A stretch of 64,000 nucleotides of DNA from Streptomyces sp. 1222.5. GTDB lineage: Bacteria > Actinomycetota > Actinomycetes > Streptomycetales > Streptomycetaceae. Both the position numbers and the translations under genes were made by a program. The stretch lies in NCBI RefSeq assembly GCF_900105245.1, contig NZ_FNSZ01000001.1, positions 930,001 to 994,000 of the forward strand, written 5' to 3'. The notes under the pieces are model-generated. The model was not told where the DNA came from and did no database searches. It was given only the letters and a program-made list of their open reading frames with translations. Numbering within the stretch: the first letter of the stretch is position 1; the number at the start of each line of letters is the position of its first letter. Below, piece by piece: positions 1 through 8,668 of the stretch.

Positions 1-1
1 C

Positions 2-2716
2 GAGGCCTACCGCCGCATAGGAGCGGTCAGCGGAAGCCTGACCACGTGGTGCGACAACGCCCTCAACGGGCTGCCCCCCGATCAACGCCCCATCGCGCGG
101 CGCGTCCTGACTTCCTTGGTGCACCCGGCCGATCCCAGCCGCAACATACCTGCCGTACGTGCCCAGTTGCCCCTCGACGACCTGCTTGACCTGGCAGCTG
201 GCCCCGACGATACGGCCGACGGTCACGTCGACGACGTCATCAGCGTTCTGACCCTCCACCGCATCATCACCACCCAGATGCTGCGCTCTCCTGAACACCC
301 CGACGCCCCTCCGAGCGAGCCGGTGGCCGAACTGATCCACGACGCACTCATCCGGGACTGGGGTACTCTGCGCGACTGGGTCGCCCAGGACCGTCGCTTC
401 CATGAGTGGTTCAACCGGATCCGTGAGCGGCGAGCCCTCTGGGCGGCGACGTCCGACCCGGGAGAGCTACTCAGCGGTGCGGCGCTCGCCGAAGCGCTCG
501 AATGGTCACGGAAACGGCGCCTGCCAGGAGACGTCACCGCCTTCCTCACGGCCAGCGGGCAGCGGCAGCAGGCCGCCATCCGACGCAGCAGGCGTCTCAA
601 CACCGTCCTCGCGTCCCTCCTCGTCCTCACGCTCCTCGCTGCGGCAGGCGTACTTTGGCAGTGGCGGACAGCAGTCGACGAGCGACAGGCAGCCCTGTCC
701 CGACAGCTCGCCACCCAGTCCGGCACCCTCATCGACACGAACCCCGACCTCGCCTCGCTGCTCGCCATCCGGGCCTACCGCACCAGTCCCACCCCCGAAG
801 CCCTCGCCGGCCTGGAAGACGCGGCAGCACTGCCGCTGAAGCAGCGCCTGACAGGCCATACAGGCGACGTCGAGACGGTGGCGTTCAGCCCCGACGGAAG
901 CACCCTCGCCACCGCCGGCGAGGACAAAGCAGTCCGGCTGTGGGACGTGTCCAGCCGGAAAGTTCGCGCCACACTGCATGGCCACACCGACAAGGTCTCG
1001 ACCGTGGCCTTCAGCCCCGACGGACGCACCCTCGCCACCGCCAGCACCGACAGGACGGTTCGGCTCTGGGACATGGCAACAAAAGAATCCCGCGCCACCC
1101 TCACCGGCCACACCAAGGCCGTGACGTCGGTGGCCTTCAGCCCCGACGGAAGCACCCTTGCCACCGGCAGCGACGACGCGACAGTGCGGTTCTGGGACGT
1201 GACCAACGGAGCAAGTCGCGCCACCCTCCCCGTCAGCGCCGACTACACGGTGACGTCGGTGGCCTTCGGCCCCGACGGACGCACCTTCGCCGCCGGTAGC
1301 GGCGACTCGACGGTGCACTTGTGGGACGTACACTCGGGAGAAGCCCTCGCCGCGCTCACCGGCCACACCGCGCCCGTGCTCTCGATGGCCTTCAGCCCTG
1401 ACGGGAGCACTCTCGCCACCACCAGCCAGGACTACACAGTGCAGCTGTGGAACCTGAGCACCAAAAAGCCCCGCGGCGCTCTGACCGACCAACTCCAGCG
1501 TGTGTTCTTCGTGGCCTTCAGCCCCGACGGGACCACCCTTGCCGCAGCAGGCGAGGACAAAACTGCCCGGCTGTGGGACGTGAAGACGGGAAAGCCCCGT
1601 GCCGTTCTCAGCGGCCACACCGATTCTGTGCTGGCGGTGACGTTCAGCCCGGACGGAAGCACCCTCGCCACCGGCAGCGCGGACGCGACGGTGCGGTTGT
1701 GGGACCTGAGCAGCGGATATGCCCGCGCTCCCCTCCCCGGTCACAGTGATCCCGTCATGTCTTTGGCATTCAGTCCCGATGGGGACACGCTCGCCAGCGG
1801 CAGCTCCGACAAGACCGTACGGCTGTGGAACCTGCAATCCGGCAAACCCCGGGCCCCACTGACCGGCCACGCGGACACGGTGATATCCGTGGCATTCAGC
1901 CCCGACAAGCGCACCCTTGCCAGCGGCAGCACCGACAAAACGGCACGGCTGTGGGACCTGACCACCGGAAAAATGCGGGCCAAACTCACCGGTCATACCG
2001 ACGCAGTGCTGGCTGTGGCCTTCAGTCCTGACGGAGACACCCTCGCAACCGCCGGCGGCGACAAAAAGGTACGGCTATGGGACGCCACCACCGGAAAGCT
2101 TCGCGCCACTCTGCCGGACGCCACCGGCGGTTTGTGGTCCGTGGCATTCAGCCCCGACGGCCGTACCATCGCCGCCGCCGCCGAAGACAAAACGGTCTGG
2201 CTGTGGGACGTCGTCACCAAAAAGGCCCGGGCCCCCCTGACCGGCCACACGGACAGAGTCTGGTCCGTGGCATTCAGTCCCGACGGCGATACCCTCGTCA
2301 CCGGCAGCAGCGACAAGACAGTACGGCTGTGGAGCGTCGCTACCGGCAGGGCAAGAGCTCCACTGACAGGTCACACCGCCCGAGTCTGGTCCGTAGCCTT
2401 TGGCCGCGACGGTAGGACCGTCGCCTCTGGCAGCGACGACTTCACGGTTCGGCTCTGGGACGTAGGCACCGGAAAGACCCGCGCCACCCTCACCGGCCAC
2501 ACCAACGCGGTGACGTCGCTGGCCTTCAGCCCCGACGGGCACACCCTCGCCAGCGGCAGCGGTGACACCACCGTGCGGCTCTGGAACGCGGTCCTGCCCG
2601 AGCCCCATGCAGCGATCCGGAAAATCTGTCAGGCCGTCCACCGTGATCTGGCCGCTGACGAACGGGCGTCCTATCTGTCCGGACAATCGGATGGGCACGT
2701 CTGCCCATCAGGCTGA
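2..2716 (+). CDS. WD40-repeat protein with membrane segment, C-terminal part of a STAND-type NTPase (5' end outside window)
   Basis: The frame is open from the first bases of the window, so the N-terminus is missing. The visible part starts with an alpha-helical stretch with the pattern VAELIHDALIRDWGTLRDWV, typical of the end of the nSTAND1 conflict/signalling NTPase module. A hydrophobic segment follows (LNTVLASLLVLTLLAAAGVL, visible residues about 200-219), then 14 WD40 repeats of the form GHT..V.SVAFSPDG.TLA.GS.D.TVRLWD, from residue 285 to near the C-terminus. Fourteen repeats fit two seven-bladed propellers. Full-length relatives carry an N-terminal HTH or protease-like domain and an AAA-type NTPase; those are inferred here, not seen. 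The protein probably senses a ligand through its propellers at the membrane. It ends with a short CPSG tail common in these proteins. Confidence 0.85.
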   Translation, partial: EAYRRIGAVSGSLTTWCDNALNGLPPDQRPIARRVLTSLVHPADPSRNIPAVRAQLPLDDLLDLAAGPDDTADGHVDDVISVLTLHRIITTQMLRSPEHPDAPPSEPVAELIHDALIRDWGTLRDWVAQDRRFHEWFNRIRERRALWAATSDPGELLSGAALAEALEWSRKRRLPGDVTAFLTASGQRQQAAIRRSRRLNTVLASLLVLTLLAAAGVLWQWRTAVDERQAALSRQLATQSGTLIDTNPDLASLLAIRAYRTSPTPEALAGLEDAAALPLKQRLTGHTGDVETVAFSPDGSTLATAGEDKAVRLWDVSSRKVRATLHGHTDKVSTVAFSPDGRTLATASTDRTVRLWDMATKESRATLTGHTKAVTSVAFSPDGSTLATGSDDATVRFWDVTNGASRATLPVSADYTVTSVAFGPDGRTFAAGSGDSTVHLWDVHSGEALAALTGHTAPVLSMAFSPDGSTLATTSQDYTVQLWNLSTKKPRGALTDQLQRVFFVAFSPDGTTLAAAGEDKTARLWDVKTGKPRAVLSGHTDSVLAVTFSPDGSTLATGSADATVRLWDLSSGYARAPLPGHSDPVMSLAFSPDGDTLASGSSDKTVRLWNLQSGKPRAPLTGHADTVISVAFSPDKRTLASGSTDKTARLWDLTTGKMRAKLTGHTDAVLAVAFSPDGDTLATAGGDKKVRLWDATTGKLRATLPDATGGLWSVAFSPDGRTIAAAAEDKTVWLWDVVTKKARAPLTGHTDRVWSVAFSPDGDTLVTGSSDKTVRLWSVATGRARAPLTGHTARVWSVAFGRDGRTVASGSDDFTVRLWDVGTGKTRATLTGHTNAVTSLAFSPDGHTLASGSGDTTVRLWNAVLPEPHAAIRKICQAVHRDLAADERASYLSGQSDGHVCPSG

Positions 2717-2903
2717 CAGATGAAGCCATAGAAGCGCGGGCGCTGGTCCCGCGAAGGCTCGCACTCGCGGAAGTGGCCTCCACCGAGCCTGCTGCATCCA
2801 GAAAGGACAGAGCAGTCGCCGCTGAAGTCGTGGTGACCGTCGCCTGCGCACCGCGGCCAGCCCGTACAGCGCCACCGGCAACCACCCATTTCTGGAACAG
2901 TGG

Positions 2904-3479
2904 CTACTGCTGCTCCCACTGTTCCTTGGTGATCTCGTACCGCACGCCCCCGTACTCGGAGCCCTCGACCATCTCCATGTCCGCAGGAGTGGGGATGGTG
3001 TCCGCGAGCGTCATCTCGAGCTTCTCCATGACGTGGCGCGAATTGTGGTTCACGGTCATCGTCTCGGCCCAGACCATGCGCACACCAAGCCCGGTGAACG
3101 CCTTGCCCAGCAAAGCCCGCGAGCCCTCGGTGGCATAACCCCTGCCCCAAGCCGCCTGCCGTAGCCGGTAGCCCAGTTCGACCTCGTCCAGCGGGCCTTG
3201 GGGCTCGGGACGCAGGCAGAACCAGCCGATGAACGCGCCGCCGCTCTTCTCGTGCGCGGCGAACAACCCAAGATCGCCGCGCCACCTCTCGTAGCCGGCG
3301 ATGATGTTGGGCAGGTGCCGCTCACGGATCTCCTCAGGGGCGGTCGGCATCCCCCCGGTCAGGAAGCGCATCACCGCGGCGTCGCTGTCCAACTCGATCA
3401 GCAGGTCCGCGTCGTCGGGAGTGAAACGGCGCAGGGTCAGGCGCTCGGTCTCCAAGTAGTTTTCCACAGAGTTGATCAT
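2904..3479 (-). CDS. GNAT family N-acetyltransferase (RimJ/RimL-like)
   Basis: A 191-residue protein that starts MINSVENYLETERLTLRRF, the usual opening of the RimJ/RimL-type GNAT fold (ETERLxLRxFxxxDAD). The acetyl-CoA loop appears as QAAWGRGYATEGSRAL, which matches the R/QxxGxG/A pyrophosphate-binding motif. Further on, ETMTVNHNSRHVMEKLEM matches the conserved Asn-x-x-Ser/Ala strand-helix near the active site. It should transfer an acetyl group from acetyl-CoA to an amine, either a protein N-terminus or a small molecule; the substrate cannot be read from the sequence. It is convergent with the upstream WD40 gene, and no operon partner is visible. Confidence 0.88.
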   Translation of the reverse strand: MINSVENYLETERLTLRRFTPDDADLLIELDSDAAVMRFLTGGMPTAPEEIRERHLPNIIAGYERWRGDLGLFAAHEKSGGAFIGWFCLRPEPQGPLDEVELGYRLRQAAWGRGYATEGSRALLGKAFTGLGVRMVWAETMTVNHNSRHVMEKLEMTLADTIPTPADMEMVEGSEYGGVRYEITKEQWEQQ

Positions 3480-3995
3480 GTCTAGGGAAGGCCGGACAGT
3501 TCAACGGCTTTGTTCAGGTACTGTCGGCCGACCTCGCGACGGCTGCCGCTGCAACCGCGCAGTGGTCGACTCTGCCAGGGGCCGTTGTGGCCCTTCCGAG
3601 CACCCAGCACCACGACTCCGAGGTGCCGACGGACCGAGTAGGCAGTACGACCGCCGGCTTCGGCTGCGGCAACCGCCCCAGCCCGGCCCCTGCCTGCCCC
3701 GACGTGGTTTCCCCGCCGGGGCAGGTGATGGGCCCTCAGAGCCCCGTACAGTGCCGTCCTCATGCGACGGACCGTGCGCACCGTCGGCCTGGTATCCGGC
3801 CGAGGTGCCGTGAACACATCGAGTCGGTGCACAGTGATCCGCGGGTCAAGGACATCGCGAAAGCCAGAAGCCCGGATACGCCGACCTCATGCCCGCGGCC
3901 GATGACGACAAGCTGCCAGTGGCCGGCCTGGACCGGTCTCGTCGGCGGGGTTCCCCGCTCCCCTGTCCCTGACCCCGGAAGCGGGCCCCGGGTTG
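3480..3995. other. 516-bp stretch without a recognisable gene
   Basis: This lies between the start of the acetyltransferase gene and the end of the secreted-protein gene, both on the minus strand. Open frames exist on both strands, as is normal at this GC content. None has a ribosome site, a family motif or a codon pattern that convinced me. The minus-strand frame at 3482-3832 is rich in Arg/Gly and looks like noise or a worn-out remnant. The stretch must hold the promoter of the acetyltransferase, but I could not pick hexamers with confidence. Confidence 0.5.
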
Positions 3996-4796
3996 CTACT
4001 GGACGTCGACGAAGTCGCTGGCGGACGTCGCGGCGTCGGTGGATGTGGTACCCGCGTAGAAGAAGCGGTAGTACCCGTCGCCCTTCGCTGTCGTCGTGGC
4101 CGTCACCGCTCCGCCGGAGCCGCTGGTGACGGTTTTGAGGGTCGTGTACGTGCTGGTGCCCGACTTGCGGTACTGGAGCTTCACCGACACGTTGCTCAGA
4201 CCCGCGTACGCATGGGTCTCCCAATTGGCGCGGGTGAGCGTGCCCTTGACCGTGATGGTCCGGCCATGAGCCACGGGTTCGGGCGAGGCGTTCGCGGTCA
4301 GCGTGGTGTTGCGCTTGATGTGCACGGAGCCGGCGTATCCGTCGCTGACGGAACCGCTCGGGCGGCCGTACACGATGGCGTACGCGTGCCAGGTGCCCGC
4401 ATAGGAGTTCTTGGTCATGTCCACCTTGGGCGCCACGGTGAAGTGGACCGTGCACGTCGACGTCTGGGCATCGGCCGCCACGCAGGAGCCCGACCCCTCC
4501 TCGGCGGGCATCAGAACGCCGTCCCTGCCCTGGTCGTCGAAGGAGGTGCCGTGCCACAGGGCGACCCAGCCGCCGGTGACGCCGTCCGGGTCGGACGCCG
4601 TCACCGTGGCGGTGAACGACTTCTTGGCGGAGGTGCCGAGGACGATGTCCTTGCCTCCGTTGACGACGACCTTCGTGATCGTCGTGTCGTCATTGGTCAT
4701 AGGCCCCGCGTGCGCCTGCGCGGCAGCGGGAAACGCCAGAGCCGAAGCGAGAACCAGGGCACCGGACAGAGCGGCGACCGAAGCGCGTATGCGCAT
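3996..4796 (-). CDS. secreted Ig-like-fold protein (DUF5707-like)
   Basis: A 266-residue protein with a clear Sec signal peptide: MRIR, then a hydrophobic run ending in an AQAHA-type cleavage site. The mature part contains ITKVVVNGGKDIVLGTSAKK and WVALWHGTSFDDQG, a pattern I associate with streptomycete DUF5707 secreted proteins. The second half is rich in Ser/Thr beta-strands (KLQYRKSGTSTYTTLKTVT), like bacterial Ig-type stalk domains. One Cys pair (CVAADAQTSTC) may form a disulfide. I chose the ATG at 4796 because GTGGGG lies six bases upstream. An in-frame GTG at 4862 would sit at the transcription start expected from a TACGAT -10 at 4865-4870. Function is unknown; an extracellular structural or binding role is likely. 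Confidence 0.75.
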   Translation of the reverse strand: MRIRASVAALSGALVLASALAFPAAAQAHAGPMTNDDTTITKVVVNGGKDIVLGTSAKKSFTATVTASDPDGVTGGWVALWHGTSFDDQGRDGVLMPAEEGSGSCVAADAQTSTCTVHFTVAPKVDMTKNSYAGTWHAYAIVYGRPSGSVSDGYAGSVHIKRNTTLTANASPEPVAHGRTITVKGTLTRANWETHAYAGLSNVSVKLQYRKSGTSTYTTLKTVTSGSGGAVTATTTAKGDGYYRFFYAGTTSTDAATSASDFVDVQ

Positions 4797-4864
4797 ATGC
4801 ATCCCCACGGTGAGAAGAAGGGCCCCGGCTGGGCGTCCCCCGACAAGAGCCCATGGGCGCACGC

Positions 4865-4870
4865 ATCGTA
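4865..4870 (-). promoter_or_regulatory. probable -10 element for the secreted-protein gene
   Basis: On the minus strand this reads TACGAT, a good match to the TAnnnT -10 consensus of the principal sigma factor. It lies about 70 bases before the chosen ATG. No clear -35 was found. Confidence 0.35.
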
Positions 4871-5075
4871 CAGATTCTTTCGAGCCACGACGAGAGGTGA
4901 GGAACCCTCAATCCCTCCCTCGAGCCTCGTGCGCGCGTTCCCCTCCCCCGTTCTCGGGCAGCGGGCCGACGTGTGCCTGAGCCCGCGTCCGGCTGAGGGG
5001 GCCGACCGCGCGGTTCCCGGTGTCGATCGGCGGTCGTTGCGGGAGTGAGCGGGCGGGAGAGGATAGTTTCGCGGC

Positions 5076-6083
5076 ATGGGTGTACGCGGTGGGCCCGGGC
5101 CGGAGACGAGACGTGGTACCGGTACGGGATTCGGGTCGGTGGTCGAGGCGGGGCCCGGCTCCGCGGCCGGCGGGTCGGTGCTGACCGTCGTGGTGGCGGC
5201 CGCGGCCAACCTGGGAGTCGCCCTCGCCAAGGCCGTCGTCGGCGTCATCGGCGGGTCCAGTGCCATGCTCGCGGAGGCGGTGCACTCGGCGGCCGACACG
5301 GTGACCGAGCTGATGCTCCTGACCGCCCTGAAGCGCGGCGCGAAGCCCGCCGACGAGGACCATCCCCTCGGGTACGGCCCCGCGCGCTACATCTGGGCGC
5401 TGCTCGCCTCCGTCGCCACCTTCGTCGGGGGCGGGGTGTTCGCCCTGTACGACGGCGTCCACGCGCTGACCCACGAGCGCAGCCCCGGCGACCCCCTGTA
5501 CTCGTACATCGTGCTGGCGATCGCGTTCGTGCTGGAGGGACTCTCCCTACGCACGGGGCTCAAGCAGGCCACCGGGAGGGCGAGGCGCTTCCGCATGCCC
5601 TTCCTGCACTACCTCCGGCGCACCCCCGACACGGCGGTGAAGGCGGTCGTCCTGGAAGACTCGGCGGCCCTCATCGGGCTGGTGGTGGCGGCGCTGGGGC
5701 TGCTCGGCAGTCAGCTCACCGGGTCCGGTGCGTGGGACGGCGCCGCGTCCATCCTCATCGGGGTGCTGCTCGTCGTCGTCGCCTGGGTCCTGGGCCGCTC
5801 CAACACCGAACTGCTCATCGGCCGCGCGCTGCCCCGGCCGATGCGGGACGCGGTGCGCGGTGAGCTGATGGCTGTTCAGCACATCGACGACGTCCTGGAG
5901 TTGATCACACTCGTGCAGGGCCCGGAGGAGATTCTCATCGCCGCGAAGGTCGACTTCCGGGACATCTCCACGTCGGACCAGATCGAGTGGGCCTGCGAGG
6001 ACGCCGAGGCGCGCCTGCGTGCGCTGCTTCCGGCGATCCGGCGCGTCTATCTGGACCCGACGCCGAGGCGCCGCGGCGGCTGA
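5076..6083 (+). CDS. cation diffusion facilitator (CDF) family metal exporter
   Basis: A 335-residue membrane protein. After a Gly-rich tail of about 35 residues, membrane segment 1 (VLTVVVAAAANLGVALAKAVV) leads into AMLAEAVHSAADTVTELML, which carries the CDF metal site HxxxD (HSAAD). The cytoplasmic DHPLGYGPARY loop is also a family hallmark. The second transmembrane metal-site helix reads LEDSAALIGLVVAALG, keeping Asp but with Glu where many exporters have His; this may shift metal preference. The C-terminal domain (from about 260) has the ferredoxin-like fold of CDF dimers. It should export divalent cations (Zn, Co, Mn or Fe) in exchange for protons. A strong hairpin terminator follows immediately. 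Confidence 0.9.
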   Translation: MGVRGGPGPETRRGTGTGFGSVVEAGPGSAAGGSVLTVVVAAAANLGVALAKAVVGVIGGSSAMLAEAVHSAADTVTELMLLTALKRGAKPADEDHPLGYGPARYIWALLASVATFVGGGVFALYDGVHALTHERSPGDPLYSYIVLAIAFVLEGLSLRTGLKQATGRARRFRMPFLHYLRRTPDTAVKAVVLEDSAALIGLVVAALGLLGSQLTGSGAWDGAASILIGVLLVVVAWVLGRSNTELLIGRALPRPMRDAVRGELMAVQHIDDVLELITLVQGPEEILIAAKVDFRDISTSDQIEWACEDAEARLRALLPAIRRVYLDPTPRRRGG

Positions 6084-6090
6084 GGCGGCA

Positions 6091-6114
6091 GGCGCACCTC
6101 GGCTCGGGTGCGCC
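6091..6114. terminator. hairpin terminator between convergent genes
   Basis: GGCGCACC, an 8-base loop, then GGTGCGCC: a perfect 8-bp stem 7 bases after the CDF stop codon. No U-tract follows, which is normal in streptomycetes. It can serve the CDF gene and the convergent oxidoreductase gene. Confidence 0.6.
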
Positions 6115-6209
6115 GACACCCGTCGGACGACACGCCTCGCCTCGGGTGCGGACGAGCCGCCGGCCGGCGTCGGCTAGCAGGACGTGGGCGGTGAAGGCGT
6201 GAAAGCCCT

Positions 6210-7634
6210 TCAGTTGCCGCCGACTCCCACGTGGCGCAGGGCCGCTGCCGCCGCCTTGGCGCCGCACATGCCGTGCGCCCCGGGGCCGGGCGGGGTGGCC
6301 GCCGAGCACTGGAAGACCCCGGGCAGCCCGGTGGAGTAGGGATCCAAGGTGGGCCTTGTCCCCAGGACCAGTTGGGAGACGGTCTCGGCGCCGGTCATGA
6401 TGTCCCCGCCCGCGAAGTTGGGGTTGAACTCGGCGAAGTCACCGGGGCTGGTGACCTGGACGCCCAGGACGCGTTCGCGGGCACCGGGGGCGAAGCGTTC
6501 GATCTGGCCGAGGACGGCCTGCGTCGCGTCCCGGTCGTAGCCGTACGGGACATGGGCGTACGCCCAGACCGGGTGCACGTCGCCGACCGAACGGGAGGGA
6601 TCCGCCAGATACTGCTGGCCGACCAGGACGAACGGACGCTCGGGCATACGGCCGGCCGCGACCTCCCGTTCCGCCCGCGCGACCTCGGCGATGGTGCCGC
6701 CCAGGTGGACGGTGCCGGCGCGGCGCGCGTGCGCGTTCCGCCAGGGAATGCCGCCCTCGACGGCCAGATCGACCTTGAAGGCGGCCGGACCCCGGCGGAA
6801 GCGCCGGTGGGCGGCGCGCACCCGGCGCGGCAGCCGGTCGCCGTAGACCGCCGCGATCTGGCCGGGGTCGAGATCGAGGAGGGTGACGTCGGCCGGCGGG
6901 ATCTGCCGGTGGTCGGTGATGCGGACGCCGGTGTGGATCGTGCCGCCGTGCTCGCGCAGCACACTCTCCATGGCGCGCGCTATGGCCTGGGAGCCGCCTT
7001 CGGCCACGGCCCATCCGGCGGCGTGTCCGGCGGTGAGGATGCCCAGTCCGATCGCCGAGGTGAGCGGCCGGTGCAGGGGGCGGAACGCGTGCGCGGCGAC
7101 GCCGGCCCACAGGGCCTTGGCCTGCGGGGTGGTGAAGAGGCGGGCGAGGGCGGTGGCCGGCAGAGCGGTCGGCAGACCGAAGCGCGCGAGGAGCAGGGGG
7201 TGCGAGGGGATCCGCAGGAGGGGGCCCATCACGTCCTGGGCCAGGGCGTCCCAGCGGCGTACGGAGGGCTCGACGAGTGCGCGGTAGCGGTCGCCGTCGG
7301 CGCCGAGCAGCCGGACGGTGTCCTCGACCGACTTCGCGAGGACCCCGGCGCTCCCGTCGTCGAGCGGGTGGGCGCAGTCGAGGTCGGCCAACAGCCAGCG
7401 CAGCCCGTGCCGTTCGAGATCGAGTGCGCGCAGGGCGGGCGAGGTGACGGCCATGGGGTGGATGGCCGAGCAGTGGTCGTGCAGCAGTCCCGGCAGCAGT
7501 GCCTCGTAGCTGCGGGTGCCGCCGCCGACCTCGTCCGCCGCCTCCAGCAGGGTGACGTGCAGCCCGGCCTTGGCGAGGAGGGCGGCGGCGGCGAGTCCGT
7601 TGGGCCCGCCGCCGACCACGACGGCGGACGTCAT
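6210..7634 (-). CDS. NAD(P)/FAD-dependent oxidoreductase, phytoene-dehydrogenase-like
   Basis: A 474-residue flavoprotein. The N-terminus has the dinucleotide-binding signature VVVGGGPNGLAAAALLAKAG, followed by an acidic residue in LLEAADEVGGGTRS that binds the FAD ribose. The C-terminus has SAATPPGPGAHGMCGAKAA, the FAD-contacting motif of the phytoene desaturase/carotenoid oxidoreductase superfamily. It probably oxidises or isomerises a hydrophobic substrate. No carotenoid genes are adjacent, so carotenoid work is not implied. The ATG at 7634 was chosen because it begins right at the Rossmann strand; an upstream GTG would add 24 residues with no fold. Confidence 0.85.
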   Translation of the reverse strand: MTSAVVVGGGPNGLAAAALLAKAGLHVTLLEAADEVGGGTRSYEALLPGLLHDHCSAIHPMAVTSPALRALDLERHGLRWLLADLDCAHPLDDGSAGVLAKSVEDTVRLLGADGDRYRALVEPSVRRWDALAQDVMGPLLRIPSHPLLLARFGLPTALPATALARLFTTPQAKALWAGVAAHAFRPLHRPLTSAIGLGILTAGHAAGWAVAEGGSQAIARAMESVLREHGGTIHTGVRITDHRQIPPADVTLLDLDPGQIAAVYGDRLPRRVRAAHRRFRRGPAAFKVDLAVEGGIPWRNAHARRAGTVHLGGTIAEVARAEREVAAGRMPERPFVLVGQQYLADPSRSVGDVHPVWAYAHVPYGYDRDATQAVLGQIERFAPGARERVLGVQVTSPGDFAEFNPNFAGGDIMTGAETVSQLVLGTRPTLDPYSTGLPGVFQCSAATPPGPGAHGMCGAKAAAAALRHVGVGGN

Positions 7635-7775
7635 GAGGCGGCCCGGCCGCGCGGAGTCATGGATCTCACGGGGAGAAGTCTGCCGGTGGAGCCGCCCGCC
7701 CCACAAACCGGCCGGATCGGGGACGGGGCCGTCAGGGACGGGCGCCCGGTACCGCGGCCGTCTCTCTACGGCGCC

Positions 7776-7853
7776 TCAGCACTGGGGACGGCGGCCGTGG
7801 TTCGCGGAGTGCTTGCGGCGGGACTTCTTCTTGCGGCGTCGCTTCGAGGACAT
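7776..7853 (-). CDS. small ribosomal protein bL37-like, 25 residues
   Basis: A tiny gene with a textbook ribosome site (AGGAG, 6 bases before ATG). The product starts MSSKRRRKKKSRRK and ends ANHGRRPQC. The very basic N-terminal half plus the ANHG(K/R)RP ending matches what I know of bL37, a protein of about 24 residues found in actinobacterial 50S subunits. It is on the minus strand, upstream of the FAD oxidoreductase. A C-terminal Cys replaces the usual small tail. It may be the main gene or a paralogue; a full-genome search would tell. Confidence 0.75.
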   Translation of the reverse strand: MSSKRRRKKKSRRKHSANHGRRPQC

Positions 7854-8054
7854 GGACCTCTCCTGACGGGGACGGGACGGGGACGGGCCGGGGACGGACG
7901 GAGACCGTGCGGCTCCGGAGAACGCACAGACGAGTACGTACCGACAAACACCGTATCTCTGGATGTTTCACACCTCTACCGGAGACCTGCGAGCGGGTGG
8001 CGGGGGTGGCCGCGGCGAGGGGAGGCACGGGCTCGCACCTCGACATCCGATTGA

Positions 8055-8060
8055 TATGAT
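8055..8060 (+). promoter_or_regulatory. probable -10 element (TATGAT) for the Gre-family gene
   Basis: TATGAT differs from the TATAAT consensus at one position. It lies 60 bases before the ATG of the Gre-family gene and in its orientation. The expected -35 position holds no good match. The gene has its own strong ribosome site, GGAGGAG. Confidence 0.4.
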
Positions 8061-8120
8061 GCGGAATGTCGGACTTGTCGATCTTCGTCCGGCTGTTCCG
8101 TCTCCGTCGGAGGAGCAGAC

Positions 8121-8597
8121 ATGACCGGTGGTCCCGAGCCGATCAGCGCCGAGGCCCGGCGCGGCCTGGAGCAGGAGCTGGCCGACCTGCGCGACGAGCG
8201 CCGGCTGGTCGCCGGAACCCTCAAGAGCGACACCGAGGTGGGTGATCAGGCCGACCAGGCCGACGAGTTGCAGCGCGCGGACCAGCTGGACCGCCTGGAC
8301 CGCCGTATCGGCGACATCGAGGAGCGACTGCGCGAGGCGTCGCAAGCCGGTCCCGCCCCCACCGACGTGGTCGGGGTGGGCAGCACGGTCACCGTCCGCT
8401 TCGCGGACGGCTCGCAGGAGACGCTCCAGGTCGGCGAGGTCGCCGAGGCTCTGGACCAGACACTGGTCACCGCGGACAGCCCGCTCGGCCGTGCGCTCCT
8501 CGGCTGCCGCCCGGGCGACAGCGTGCAGTACGACACCCCGGACGGCCACGCCGGTGTGGTCGTCGTGTCGATCGGGGACACCCCCGGCGGGAACTGA
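8121..8597 (+). CDS. GreA/GreB family transcription elongation factor
   Basis: A 158-residue protein, the usual GreA length. The N-terminal half (about 8-75) is a coiled coil with many Glu/Arg heptads (RRGLEQELADLRDERR ... RLDRRIGDIEERLREA). Its tip is acidic (DTEVGDQADQADELQ), as needed to hold the Mg ion that drives RNA cleavage in backtracked RNA polymerase. The C-terminal half (GSTVTVRFADGSQETLQVGE ... SPLGRALLGCRPGDSVQYDTP) is the FKBP-like domain. It probably binds in the polymerase secondary channel. Streptomycetes usually have a separate canonical greA, so this may be a paralogue with a regulatory twist. It is convergent with the Clp gene, with a terminator between them. Confidence 0.88.
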   Translation: MTGGPEPISAEARRGLEQELADLRDERRLVAGTLKSDTEVGDQADQADELQRADQLDRLDRRIGDIEERLREASQAGPAPTDVVGVGSTVTVRFADGSQETLQVGEVAEALDQTLVTADSPLGRALLGCRPGDSVQYDTPDGHAGVVVVSIGDTPGGN

Positions 8598-8629
8598 CAC
8601 CTCGGGCAGGGACTACCCGGGAGCGAACC

Positions 8630-8661
8630 GGCGCGCGGACGGCCTCGGCCGACCGCGCGCC
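8630..8661. terminator. bidirectional hairpin terminator
   Basis: GGCGCGCGG and CCGCGCGCC form a perfect 9-bp stem, and the loop can fold a short GGCC stem. It sits between the convergent Gre-family and Clp genes. Confidence 0.65.
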
Positions 8662-8668
8662 GTCCGCC

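Noticed and set aside
3482..3832. A 116-codon minus-strand frame in the gap after the acetyltransferase gene
   Set aside because: There is no ribosome site, no motif, and an Arg/Gly-rich composition like noise. I could not support it as a gene.
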